From the NCBI GenBank assembly GCA_016748015.1, contig JAAOMT010000675.1, forward strand, positions 694,314 through 758,313: a stretch of DNA of 64,000 bases, written 5' to 3'. The DNA comes from Geosiphon pyriformis. Lineage: Eukaryota; Glomeromycota; Glomeromycetes; Archaeosporales; Geosiphonaceae. Within the stretch, counting starts at the first letter, position 1; each line of letters begins with the position of its first letter. A program made the position numbers and the translations under genes. Under the pieces are notes generated by a model. That model was not told the DNA's origin, made no database searches, and saw only the letters and a list, made by a program, of their open reading frames with translations. Positions 23,708 to 35,800 of the stretch are shown here, one piece after another.

Positions 23708-24721
23708 ATGTTTAAAGTAGCCGCGCTTGTTTTTACATTTTTACTCCCCTTCTTGCTTCTTTATTTTTTACGTGCAGATCTTCAGGAAGAACAAAAGATA
23801 AAGAGTCGTTCGAAAATTAATGTTACGAATAATAAAAAGAAGAAGAAAAAGAAGGGAACTAATGGTGGCAACAAAAAATTGAACGAGCCTTCTGAACCTC
23901 TTAAAAAAGAGGAATTGAAAAATGATCTTAGTGAGGAAACTGGTTACTCAAACTTCATTGATTCCAACTCCTTGGGTTCAGAGCGTGATCATAGTGATCA
24001 GGAAAAGCAACTGAGAGATTGGAAGGAGAACATACCTTTCACAGTTGTTCCAAGCCAAACTAAGAAATTGCAGAAAAATATGAAACATCGGAAGGAACTA
24101 TCAGGTCGGCCATGCAAATTTTATAAATTTTATTAGTTCAACACAGTGATTTCTATAAAACTAATTGGAAAATATATAATTTTTAAATTTTATCTTAAGC
24201 TGATTTTCCCCCTCTTCCCAGTCCAACACGGTTATCACAGGAACTCTACGCAATAACGCAAAATCAAAGTAAAGAAACTATACCCGAAATAGATCCTCAC
24301 ATGGATCCTAGTTATTTCAATCAACATCGCGTAATGCGAATTGTCGCACAAGAGAAGGAACCCAAAAAATCCGGTAGATACCAATTATTTTTGCTTGCTT
24401 TGTATTTTTCTTAAAACTAATTTATCCTCAACCTCACAAATAGCACATAGTGTTTCTTATGCCTCACCTCGTCCTTCTAATGAATCTCTGTCAAAAACGC
24501 AAAAAAAAAATATGGTGCGTGCCGCTAAAAAAAAAGAAGAAGCAAAGCTCAAACAGGAGATACAGGCAACTCGATTGCAACAGCACAAACGTGAATTAGA
24601 AAATGAAAGAATTAAACAATTTTATCAGCAAGGTAGTTCAAAACCAACATCCAGTGGTTGGAAATTTTCGAATAACGGTATTGCTAGTTTAGATGAAGCT
24701 GGACATTTGGTTTGGGATTGA
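23708..24721 (+). CDS. Unknown single-pass membrane, Lys-rich coiled-coil protein
   Basis: Proposed exons: 23708 to about 24,111, 24222-24373, 24444-24721 (about 275 aa). The N-terminus has a hydrophobic segment (ALVFTFLLPFLLLYFL), a signal anchor, then a run of Lys (KKKKKKKG) and an acidic/Lys-rich linker. Exon 2 reads TRLSQELYAITQN and IDPHMDPSYFNQHRVM. The C-terminal exon has a charged helix likely to form a coiled coil (KTQKKNMVRAAKKKEEAKLKQ, then HKRELENERI) and ends GWKFSNNGIASLDEAGHLVWD. I recall uncharacterised fungal proteins of this layout but no function. The exon 1/2 junction is not settled: no good GT donor gives the right phase, and a GC donor near 24,112 would. Exon 2/3 is clean GT-AG. 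Confidence 0.7.
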
Positions 24722-25074
24722 AACTGCTAAAGAAAACCCTTGAACCAATAATTGACAATAGGATATTTGAGAGTTGGCTAATATTTTTTCAGTTGACGTT
24801 TGCTCAATTTTTCCCGCGTTAATGTGGGGTCGATTAATCACCCTCTAATATTAATATTAAGATTAAGGCTATAGATTTTATTTCAAACAATTGTTCTCAT
24901 TATAGATAATCTGTTTCTTAGTAAGATTCAAACGTTTTAATTGGCTAGTTTCTTCGGATGGTCACAGAAACAATATTAAAGCATTTCGAATTTCAACCGT
25001 TTTTTGCCTCTTGGTTTAATCCCTAACAGTTTACTGTGTTATACAACGCCAATCAACCTTTTAATACTCAAAAC
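24722..25074. promoter_or_regulatory. Spacer and probable RRP4 promoter
   Basis: 350 bases between two genes on the plus strand. The first part holds the 3' end of the membrane-protein gene. The part from about 24,900 is of mixed composition and should hold the RRP4 promoter and leader; the frame of RRP4 stays open upstream to 25,036 without an ATG. No specific site recognised. Confidence 0.4.
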
Positions 25075-26462
25075 ATGAATGTGCAATTTTTATCCCCACG
25101 CTTCAGCCATCGAAAGGATGTTGACGTTGAGATGCTAGACGGAAATTCGGATGAAGAACAAGAGTTAGTTACTCCAAATCTTTCTCAAAGCATGACCTTA
25201 GTTACTCCAGGGCAATTAATCACCAGTGACACCCAGTTCATGAGGTTGGTTCCCGGGTATTTTTCCTTGTAGCCACTCTCCTGAAAGTGACAAGCCTCGT
25301 TTTTATACCTTAGAGGTCATGGAACATATATTGCGCCTCCTGAGCGCATGACATCATCAGTAGCAGGGGCTGTTGAGCGCGTTAATAAATTGATTTCCGT
25401 GAGACCCTTGCATACACGGTAGGGGACTGCCGGGAGTATCTAAGCCATGGACATTCTAACCAATTCTACCACTAATGCATATCTCTGCATTGAATTAACT
25501 TTAAGATATACTGGAGAGATAGGTGATTTAGTAATAGGACGAATTACCGAGGTAAATTAAGAATACTGAGGATTTTCTATGAATATTAAACTAAATAATC
25601 ATTAGGTATCGCAAAGACGTTGGAAGGTAGATGTGAATTCAAGGCAAGATGGTGTGCTACAATTATCCTCCATCAATCTTCCCGGCGGAGTTCAACGGCG
25701 TAAAACCGAAGAAGATGAACTTCAAATTAGGAAATTTTTTGCTGAGGGTGACCTATTGGTGGTAAAATTCAAGCAGTCAACATGTGACCTAATTCATAAT
25801 TTGAGGGTAATGGTTTAAAATTATTTAAAGGCCGAAGTTCACGCCTTTTTCCAAGATGGTGCAACAAATCTGCATACAAGAAACTCAAAGTATGGGAAGG
25901 TAATGCAAGATTGTTTTACTCTAACTTTTCATTAGATATTACATGGTTAAACCGGATTATACCCTTCTACATCGTGTAGCTGCGCAATGGGTCATTCATC
26001 AGTGTACCTCCACCTCTAGTTCAACGTTGTAAAACTCATTTCCATACCTTATCATGTGGTATAGATGTCACGTTAGGGCTTAACGGCTACATCTGGGTGA
26101 GCAAACATATAACACAGTCAGGAGAAGAAATTGATCCAGATGCAATATATTCTAATCAAAATGAGGTTTGTCTTGAAAAATATCACGTTTCAACAACTTT
26201 TTATAACATTTTTAACTGTTACTCTATAAATGCGGACGGACAGTTGATTGATGACTCGACTCGTGAAAAAATTGCTCGTGTTTGCAATTCTATTCATGCC
26301 TTGAGCCAACAATTTATGTACATTAATGATACTATCATCAGCTATGCGTATGAGGCCTCCTTGGAATATCACGTGAGAGACCTTAGAAAACCAGATATAA
26401 TAGATGCGATTTGCATGGAAGTGAGTGCAAAGATTTCTCTTGGAAAAGCAGGGGTCCTGTAG
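25075..26462 (+). CDS. RRP4: RRP4, RNA exosome cap subunit
   Basis: Exons 25075-25244, 25314-25418, 25506-25551, 25606-25761, 25831-25899, 25980-26462, frame closed. Within the last exon 26166-26243 is probably a further 78-nt intron (GTTTGT...CAG) in phase 0. Protein 316 aa with it removed, 342 aa if retained; human RRP4 is 293. N-terminal [10 protein letters not shown] and MRGHGTYI, an S1 domain from about residue 95 ([31 protein letters not shown]), and a KH-type domain from about 200 ([15 protein letters not shown], then a C-terminal helix region) are in family order. RRP4 sits on the exosome ring and guides RNA to Rrp44/Rrp6 in nucleus and cytoplasm. ATG 25075 is the first ATG in frame. 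Confidence 0.95.
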
Positions 26463-26895
26463 TAGCTCTCCAAGAAGCTGAAAGAATTTAGGGAAAAATA
26501 CTTGAGTAATATTATGCTAGAAAAACGTCGATCTTCAGGAAGCTTCGATTTTCTAGCCATCAATTGCTTATAATTGGGGACATAATAGTGTCCATGAAGA
26601 CTTAAAGAGATCTGTTTCATTGAACATCTAATCAGACTTGAGCCGCCTTGAGTTAGGAACAATACCAAAGGTTCGGCTTCTCCCAAACTTTTACATCTCT
26701 GTGAGTGGAGTTTTTGCCTTGTCCTTCAATAGGACAGGATACTATGTAGGATTTTCCGAACTGTGAAGATAGTTCGAATAATTAAATTGAATATGTAAAT
26801 TATGCTAACGAGTGAATTCGGGAATATTACCAAACTATCTTATCGCGAATTTTGTCTATATCACTTGCTTGTCGAGGCCTTCAAATGGATCAAGG
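26463..26895. other. Convergent 3' spacer RRP4/TCERG1-like
   Basis: 430 bases between two convergent genes. The minus-strand open frame at 26369-26686 runs antisense through the RRP4 3' end and has no protein-like features. No repeat or RNA gene recognised. Confidence 0.45.
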
Positions 26896-29800
26896 TTAAT
26901 CCCTGCCTTGATGAACAGTCATACTAGGAGCCTCTATATGATTCAAATATTGGTGGATTAATTCGTCCCGGACTTCAGGCATATGATTAAGAGCCAGATA
27001 TCGCTGATCGTCCTTGATTAAAATGTCAATTTTTTAATAAAAGGAAATTATCAACAAAACCATGATTTCAGAAAAGCGAAATACCTTCAAAACGTCATGA
27101 ATTTCTTCTGAAGTCAATCCTAGCACTTTTTCTTTTGCTGTTCCAGTTTCGTCGGTGGCACCGTCTTCAGATAATTTCATCATACGCGTCCGGTATTCTA
27201 CAAACTTATTCTCCTTTAACAGCTCTTTGAATTCAGTTTTCGCTTTTTGAATTCTAGTTTCAAAATATTGGTCGAATAAACTTTCCAATACAGATTCTTT
27301 TTTAGAAAGTCGTACAGCACGAGGGTCTTCCCTGATAATGGAAAGAAGCTCAATCCAAGTAGTGTCCAATTGCACATGCTGGTCAAGTAATTCGTGAAAC
27401 GCCTTGAGGCGTTTTTGATAAATACTGGTCAGATGCTCCTCAAATAATTGTAATTTATCAACGGCTGTAAGTCCTTCACTGTTAAATCGTGGGTCACGTT
27501 CAAGATCGGCTTTCTTTTCTTCCCATGTAACCTGGCAAATTGTCAATATTAATTCCAGTTGTCATTAATTTGAAAGAATACAAATATCGTTTACCTGATG
27601 GTTTCGAACCAGATCAATTAATAAACTTTGGAATGCGAGTACTCCCTCCTCGTGTATTGCTGATCTTTTTATAGTGTCTTTGCTACGGTTATGGAAACTT
27701 AGCTCCTTTCGAACTTGAGCTTCCCTTTTTCTCAAACTAGCCTCCTCTCTATAAGAAAAGACTATTTATATTAAAATTTATTAAATAACGAGAAATTTAT
27801 AAAAGCATGCTACCTTGCTTTGCGCTCTTTTTGTTTTCTTTCCTCTTCTTTTCTGGACATTTCTTGTTCATCTTCAGCTTCGAGTTTACGACAAAATTCC
27901 CTGAATAAATGCTCACGTTCTGCAGAAGATTCAACGGCTTCGTAACGTCTATCTTCATCAATTAATCGTTTTACCTGAAAAAAAATCAAGATCCGATATT
28001 TTGATATTGTCGAACAACACTTTAAGGACTAGATAGAAAACATGTTTATTTGAATACCTTTCGCCAACTGGAATCATACTTTATTTCCCTTGTCTCTCGC
28101 AGTAATCCAAAGAATTCTTCTTCCGCTTTCTTTTTTTGAGCCCTTCTTTCTGAAAATGATTGAAATCGATTAAATAGCTTGACAGCTTTAAGACATGATA
28201 AGGAAAATTAGAGATAACAAACTTTGGGATTCATGATCCTTTAATTTTTGAATATGATCCCGAAATATTTTCTCTTTTTCTTTTTCATCAGAATAATTCT
28301 TGAATCGAGAATCCCGTTTAAATTTCCGTCTAAAATCATCCCAATGTGTACGATATGAGGTCTCTTCTTCGAGTAATTTAATGAATCCTTCTTGTGCAGA
28401 CTGCGTCTAAGAAATCGAAAAATACATAAAAACCAAAAAAGTCCAAAAACTAATCCAAAACCAAATTAGAGTAAAAAACAAATATTGACCTTTGCTTGAT
28501 TTTTTTTATCACCTCTTAACTCTACAACTTTTTCTTTGCAGTATTCATCAAATATTTCTTTCCTTTGCTTCAAAGTTGCGATTACTTCGAGATCAGATTC
28601 ACGATTCGCAATGTTTAATTATAATTCTGGAAGTTTTAAGTGTTTTTTTGGAATTTAACTATTAATAAAAGATGCTTTCACTCACTTGTATATCGCGGGT
28701 CATGTATTATTCTCGGTAATTCCTTTTCCCACATTGCAAAAGGTGAAACATTCATATCCCTTAACAAGCTCTGATAATAGATACATTAGCTATTGTGTCA
28801 TGTAGTCTATAATATCAAACATAATTCGAAGGCTTTAAAAAAAAGGCAAGAAAGAAATACTTACCCACCTTGAACATCAAAATTCTTTCCTCAGGGGAAA
28901 GCTCTACTTCTTTACTAATATCTGATTTATCCCGCTTTTCGATTTCTGAACCATTATTGCTGTTGCCTTCAGGATATTTATTCTTATTTAGATCTTCAAT
29001 GGATGGTTCATGGTTATCTTCTATTGCTTCCATTTGTTCTAACTGTTGCTGTTCCTCTTCCATGCATTGAAGTTGATAGGCAATATCGTCGGCTGTCAAC
29101 CTAATTGGAAAAAGAAGTAAATTTCATCTGAATCCAAATGTAGCTAAAAAATTGATTCTCTATATGTTCTGTTTCAAGGCAATTGCCAAGACATACTCCG
29201 TTCCTTCGGCTCCACCGCTATCCCCATAGTTACGTGCCCTCTTTGATACATCTTCGCTCGATCCGTCTTCAGCCTCATCGACTGTTTTCCTTTTAGAAGA
29301 ACCGTGTTCGTTTAATTTTGTTTGATCATAAGCCTCTTCTGCTTGTTCTTGTTCTTTGATTTTCTTAACATCTTCTAAAATCTCCTCAGGGATTTCCCAG
29401 ACTGATTGTTTGGTTTCGGAGTTGAAATAAAATTCATTGCCTTCAGTGGTTTTGACGATATACCATGTTGTTTCCCCAATTTGTTTTCTAAAATAATCAA
29501 AAGAGTGATGTGAGATATTATAAATGCAGTTGAGTATGTACTAATTGTTCATGAATACTTTCTTTCCCTTGGCCTTTTCTTTCTTCTTTTTTTCTTTTCG
29601 CTTTTCTTTCTTCGGTGTCTGTGGGGATATATTTTGTCCCTGTGGCAAGTTCTGGTGTTTTGAGAGTTGCTGAGGCGGGCCAATGCCCATTAGACCAGGC
29701 ATTGGTTGAAAGGGAGAGGAGTGCAAAACAGGTCCTAAGGAGGTTCCACCTAAAGAAGAAACACCCATAGGTGGTGGAGGTAGAAGCATAACTGGTCTTT

Positions 29801-30059
29801 CCCAGGTACTCTGCCCAGTTGATGCATTATAGTAGTAAAACATTCCGTTAGGTGCACGATGCTCCGTCCAACCAGCGGGAAGTAAAGGACGATAAGGGGG
29901 AGGAACAAGCAAGTGTGGTTGCTGCATCATTTGTGGGTTCACAGAAGCCCTTAGGCCTTGGGGAGCTGTCATGTTCAACGATTGGTCTTCGCGTGTAGGT
30001 GATCTGTTGGAATTCTCCATGTCGTACAAGCCTTCGTTGCAGGACAAGAAACCTTGCAC
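26896..30059 (-). CDS. TCERG1: TCERG1-like WW/FF-domain transcription-splicing factor
   Basis: Eleven exons on the minus strand: 29559-30059, 29197-29487, 28869-29100, 28686-28770, 28490-28584, 28223-28406, 28058-28149, 27814-27974, 27595-27748, 27085-27531, 26896-27012; about 786 aa. WW1 is near residue 64 (PAGWTEHRAPNGMFYYYN, STWERP). WW2 follows (GETTWYIVKTTEGNEFYFN, SVWEIP). Six FF repeats run to the C-terminus: FAMWEKELPRIIHDPRY, HWDDFRRKFKRDSRF, DSSWRKVKRLIDEDRRY, VTWEEKKADLERDPRF, TTWIELLSIIREDPRA and a last one ending DDQRYLALNHMPEVRDELI. Two WW plus six FF with a Lys/Glu-rich coiled coil in the middle match TCERG1/CA150 better than Prp40. The family links RNA polymerase II CTD and splicing factors. 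The exon 1/2 junction does not close by plain GT-AG (off by one base). All other junctions do. ATG 30020 is an alternative start. Confidence 0.92.
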
Positions 30060-30900
30060 CTAAATTTCTCCTTTGCACAATTTTCGGATATTTCGAAGGC
30101 TCTAAAATATATACCATGGTAAAATCCGACATTTAAACTAGTCAATTGAATTTTTCAATATTAATAATTTTTAATAATAAGTATAATATTTATGATTTAT
30201 AAGCTTTGGCCAAGTTAAAATGCATAAGATTAAAACTGCTGTTATCAAGCATATAAAAACTTTTCAACTAATAAAAATTATATTATAAAAATGTTTTAAA
30301 GTATTTTTTAAAAAAATGATAATAACATAATATTAGTGTTTAATAAATTTAAGTTTTTGGTAAATAAATTCATAAAAAACTAAACAAAAAAAATAATTTA
30401 AAAGATTATTTTGTTTATTTAAAAAAAAACAATATGTTATATTAAATTATATAATTAATAACATATTTACAAAAATTATTATAAAATAACTTAATAAATT
30501 ATTAAAAATAAAAAAAATTTGCCAAAAATAAAGTTTTAAATTTGTTTAAAATACCAAATAAATTTTAAAAATATTGTTATTAATTTGTTTTTGTTAAATA
30601 AATATATTATTATTAAAAAACACTAAATTTTAAAAAAAATATTAATTTTAATAATTTTTAAGTTATATAAATAAATAAAATTTTTAATTAAATTTGTTAA
30701 AAAAATTGTTTAAATTATTTTAAATAGCTAAAAACATATCTTTCTCTTGTTAATCCCTTGGTTACAATGAGAGCTAGATTATACCAAAGAAATAAATTTT
30801 TTTTACTTCTTTTTCCTCTTATATTTATAGTTATTTCTTCCAACATATCTTTGTTTGTGGTTATAGATCCACCAGGTTCTTCTACTGGAGGTTTAGTGGC
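30060..30900. other. AT-rich spacer upstream of TCERG1-like gene
   Basis: From 30,150 to 30,720 the sequence is almost pure A/T with long A and T runs. I see no gene. The open frames at 30,715-31,077 lie on both strands at a composition step and include the decayed head of LINE copy 3, so I do not call them as genes. The first 90 bases next to the ATG should hold the leader and promoter of the WW/FF gene. Confidence 0.4.
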
Positions 30901-31128
30901 AGGTTCAGCTGAGTTAAAAATCCGAGCTAGCACTAAAAAAAAACATGTATTAAGAGTGTTTACTCTTGTGGATTCTTGTACAAGAAGCTTAAGAATTCTG
31001 GTATTATTGGTGGCATAATAAATTTGTTGGCTGGCTTCATATTTGTCAATAGTTTGTATACTGACAATGAAAAACACAAAGTTTCTTGAAGTAGTAAGAT
31101 TAAAAGTAAAAATACAAGTGTAAGTAAG

Positions 31129-32825
31129 ATGTCTGATGTTGAGAACATAAAAAATATCATTGCTAAAAAGACAAATTACATGGATTCCAATGCTTCTAAA
31201 ACTGATGACATGATAGATGATGCAACTTTAAAGAAGACACAAACTAGAACATATGTCTTTGGACAGCTACTGAAGGTGTTGTCTTTTAATAACTTGAGTA
31301 AGGATAAGTCTATATTAAAGCTTCTAGCACCCAAATTTGTTAGTTCTAAGAAGTTGCTTTTAATTAATTTGTATAGCAAGAATACAAGAAGTTTTGGCTT
31401 AAAAAAATCATTCATATTAGATATTGATCTGTTAACTATGTCTGGAAAGTCCTCTGGTGATAAGTTGTTAACTATAAAAAAGATTTTTTATTGTGTAAAT
31501 AGTTTTGGGGAGGCATCTACTTCCTTAAAATTTCCTGGGCTGATTAGATTCTTTTTTACTTCAGAATTGAGTATGCTAAAAACTAGAAAGTTGGCTATCA
31601 TTGCCAAAATTTTGGTTAATAATAATATTAGAAAACCAAACATCAGATCAGATCAGAAAGTGATCATTAAGAAGATCTCAGTAGATTTTTCCAAATCAGC
31701 ATTGGAATCTGTGCTCTTTAAATTTGGTCAGATGATTTCAATCAGGATGCAACTGATTGGGCTTTGGCAAAAAACTATAGTGAAATTTAAGTTATCAGAT
31801 ATGGCTAGCTCAATTATTTCCAAATGGTCAGTTCTCATGGATAAGAATTCTATTCATGTGGCATTGGCTGTTGATAATAAATAATTATAGGTAATTAGAG
31901 ATCATCATTAGACTTTGTTGTATACTTTGCCAATGAGCACTATTGCTCATAACTTATTAGATTTATTGGATTTATATGGTGGGAAAACTTGCTTTATTGG
32001 TCGTAATCCTGGCTCATATGTTTATAATAGATGTGCTGTGGTTTGTTTTGATAATAAGACATCCAAATTGGCTGCTATTAGTTCTATTCTAGTTTATAAA
32101 GGTGTAAATTTGTACTGGACTGGGCTTTTTTTGGCCTGTTGTGCACATTGTAAACAGTTTGGTCATATCTCTAGTAAGTGTTTTTTGGATGAGAATTTTA
32201 GTCCTTGTGGTAAGTAGATAATAACTCCTCAGGATTAGACTTGTTTGGCTAATATATATAAAAAAAAGCAGGTGACAATCATTCACCCAGTTTTTTTAGT
32301 GAGAAAACTTGGGCCCAGATTGCTGGTAGGTCTCTTTTTTACATAGTATTTTCAGTTATTTCTAGTGCTAACTTATTTTTGGGTGTGAAATCACTTTTGT
32401 TTAATTCCAATCCTCTTAAAATTTTTTGTTTGAATGATTGTTTGGCATTCTTGGAGTGCTTCTTAGAGCTTTTGTCTGACCAGATTTCTGGTATTTTGAG
32501 AAAGTTGAGTTTTGTTAAATTGGTGCCATTGGTACTTTTCTTTTGTGCTTCTTCTTTGGCTGTTTCTGTGCCTGTGGCTTTGGTTTTGGATTCGAATATA
32601 ATTGTGGATGATGTGTTGTCATCTTTTGTCCTCTCTTTTTTAGTTATTATTAACAAGTCTGCTGCTAATTTTGGCCTAAGCAGTTTAAAAGTTCTAACCA
32701 CTAAAATGGGCAATTTGAAGTCAAAAATGGTTGTTCTGAAAGTGTCAGTTAATTCAGTCTTAGCAAAATTAGATATCTTGTGTTTGGATTTAGGTTCTTT
32801 GTTAATTCTTCTCTTCCATGAATAA
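31129..32825 (+). pseudogene. LINE copy 3 ORF1 (RRM and CCHC, broken)
   Basis: The frame opens at ATG 31129, but similarity extends upstream to about 30,950. The segment 31,129-31,884 covers the N-terminal region and RRM-like domain (VIIKKISVDF, FGQMISIRMQLIGLWQKTIV). 31,915-32,217 covers the middle and a CCHC knuckle (CAHCKQFGHISSKC, about 32,145-32,185). 32,379-32,825 is the Leu/Val-rich C-terminus. Stops at 31,884 and 32,217 and near 32,340 break it. The Trp seen here (LIGLW, KTWAQ) shows what two of the copy 2 stops used to be. ORF1 ends at 32,825, overlapping the ORF2 ATG at 32,818. Confidence 0.8.
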
Positions 32826-35800
32826 TTTGGTCTGGAAATTTGCTACATACAATGTTCAGAGTATTAATGTTTCTGCAAAACAAGTGAATTTTGTCTATTG
32901 GCATGTAAATTCTGGTAGTCTTGTGTCTTTTGTTACAGAAACTAAATTATAGTCTTGTATTAAGTCTTGGATTGCTAATAAATTTGAGGATATGTGTGTT
33001 TTTACATCTGGTTTGAATAAAAGATTCTTTGGTGCTGGGGTGGCTGTAATTATAAACAATTCTTTGGTTTATTATGTGTCTAAGATGAAGAAAGTTTTTG
33101 GTCAAGTTATTTCAGTTCGGCTTTTATTTAAAGACAAGCTCTCAGTTACAATTTTGGATATGTATGTTGGTGCTTTTTCTGACACTAGATTTGGTTAAGC
33201 TTCAAAGGTGAACTTTTTAATTGCAAAGGCAGTCAACTCCAGCACTTTTGTGGTTTTAGGTAAGGATTTTAATGAGAATGGGTCTGAAAGGAGTGTAAGC
33301 TTTAAGTTCTATATGGATTTAGGTTTGGTCAATTTATTTGCCAGCCATTAGCTGGTTGACTCTTCCACATGGAGCAATTCTAAAAGAGTTAAGAAAACAA
33401 TTGATTACATTTTTGTCAGTAGAAATTTATCTTCTGCTGTTGCTAGTCATTGGGTTTGCTCTGTATTCAATTTTTTCGACACTGATTACAATGCTGTCTT
33501 GGTTTCAATTGGCTTAAATTGGCTCTTGGATGTTTAATTAAATAGCTTGTGCAAACAGACTAATAAAGATCATTGGAGATTCAATATTAAGGATGCTAAT
33601 AGTTCCAAATAGGCTAAATTTAGGGATTGCTCTTCTGCCAAGCTTTTAATTATTGCTAGCAAATTCTCTAATGCTGAATCCTGTAGTAATGTAGATATTA
33701 TGTGGACAATTTTGAAGGGGATAATAATGGAGTCAGCTGATGAAGTTTTTTCAAGACATTGGTTCAGTGAGTTTTAGTGTTCAAGAAATAAACACTCTTC
33801 TAAGTTTTTTGGTTTGGAATTGTTGATTGTCAAAGTTGTTAAAAAATTCAGCTCTGGAAACATATCTGAAGTTAATTATTTCATGAGAATATGGTTAACT
33901 CTAGATAATGTTAAGACTTGTACTTTTATTAATATAGTATGTTCGAGAGTAAAATCTGCAGTGGTTCTTAAACATTTATTATTAGCTCATAAAGAATACA
34001 AAAAGTCTAAGATACATGAGTCAAGATTGGCAGAAGAAGTTTCTATCAGAATGGCAATTGCTAGGCATATGAATAAATTTTGTTCTGATAAAGGTAGTAT
34101 AATTTGGAGCATTTTGGAGTGGCCTTTTTGCAAGGTGGTTTTAGATTACTTGGTAATAAATAATGGGCTGGTTTTGGAGCTAAGAGAGATAAAATCAAGT
34201 ATGGATAGGATCATAAAAGGTTGGACAAAGAAACATATAGTGCTTTCAGTTTTACCAAATTATTGGACTTATTAGTATACATCTTTGGCCTATGTTAGGG
34301 ATGATGCTTTTTCTGGGATGATGTGTGCAATTGGTATGAGTGAATTATTCTCAGTTGTTGGTGATTTGCTTGATGGTAAAGCCACTGACTTATCTGATAT
34401 TCTTAATGAATTATAGAAGCATAATGATAAGGTGGTACTGGGACATTTTTTGGTACTACTAAATACATGTTTGACTTTTAATGATGTGTCTATATTATTG
34501 AAGAGAACTTGGATATCAATAATCTCTAAACTTTATAACTGGAATGGAATTCTTACAAACATCCAATCCATAGTTCTAATTAAAACTGCTAGAAAGATTC
34601 TATCAAAAATTTTGTTTGATCATATTTTGTTGACATGTAGCAAGTTCAATGTTCTCTGAAATAATAACTTTTTGGTATTAAGAAGTATATTCACACAGTC
34701 TCCAGTATTTGTCATTGGGTCAGTGGTTGAGAATGCTCTTAAGAAAAATAAAAAAATTTGGTTGGTTCTGCAAAATATGCAGAAAGCTTATAATTCAGTT
34801 GGGTGGTACCACTTAAAAAATAGCTTGCAGCATGTCAAAATATGCGAAAGGTTCATCAGGTTTTTTGGTAGTATACATAAGGATAGAATTAACAGAGTAA
34901 TGATTGATTTCAGTTTGTTAGATGGTTATAAGATGCATAATAGATTGGATCAGAATAAGATCTTTTTATCTTTTTTTTGAAGAATTTTTTATGATCTACT
35001 TTTGTGTAAAGTTAAAAGGCATGAACATTTATGTGAGTACTAAATTAATACTAAGTTTGTTTCAAAAATGGGCAGAATTGAGAACAGTGGCAGGAGGATT
35101 TCTTATTTTGTGGCAAGTGTATTTGTTAATAATACTATTTGGGTTGAGAACTGTTAGACATCTACTCAGTTTGCTTTGAACATTGCCAGTAAGTTCTTTG
35201 AGATCAATAACATTTCTATCAACAGTAAAAAAATAGTGGCTATGTCCATTAATTAAGGCATTAAGATTGCTTCATTGAATATTTGTGGTCAATCTATTAT
35301 AATTGCCAAGAAAAGTAAAGCTCATCATTATTTGGGAATTTTTTTGTCTACCAATGGCTTGTCCAAGCCAAGTGTCATCAAGGCTTATTTTAATGTCCAT
35401 TTTTTTGTTAATGTTGTGCTTTAGAAAGTCATTATAAATAAGCAATTCTCTTATTTGGTGTCAGCTGTTTTGCAGTCTATAATTAGTTATTGGACTCAAT
35501 TCAGTTTTATTTTATTAAATGTGTGTCACAAATGAGATGTTATGGTTAGAAAGGGTTTCAAGCTGAAAGTATGTTTGCCCCATGACTTTCCTGATGTGGC
35601 TTTATATTATCTCTCCTTGTATAGTCTGAAGCCTTTTGTATAAGTACAGTCCAAAGTGAAGATAGCCACTTTGGTCTTCTTTTCCAATGCTTTAAACATC
35701 CTTGGTCACTTGTTTAATCATAAATTCTTGGACTTGTAGGTTCTGGATTGGGCTTCTTTGAATTCTTTGTAGTTTTTTGTCAAGCTATATATTAGTCTAG

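Noticed and set aside
29541-30059. Prp40 as the identity of the WW/FF protein
   Set aside because: Six FF repeats with the long Lys/Glu-rich middle and the C-terminal repeat fit TCERG1 better; Prp40 usually has two close WW domains at the very N-terminus.
30715-31077. 120-codon minus-strand frame upstream of LINE copy 3
   Set aside because: Overlaps the decayed head of LINE copy 3 on the other strand, and the sequence has no family features.
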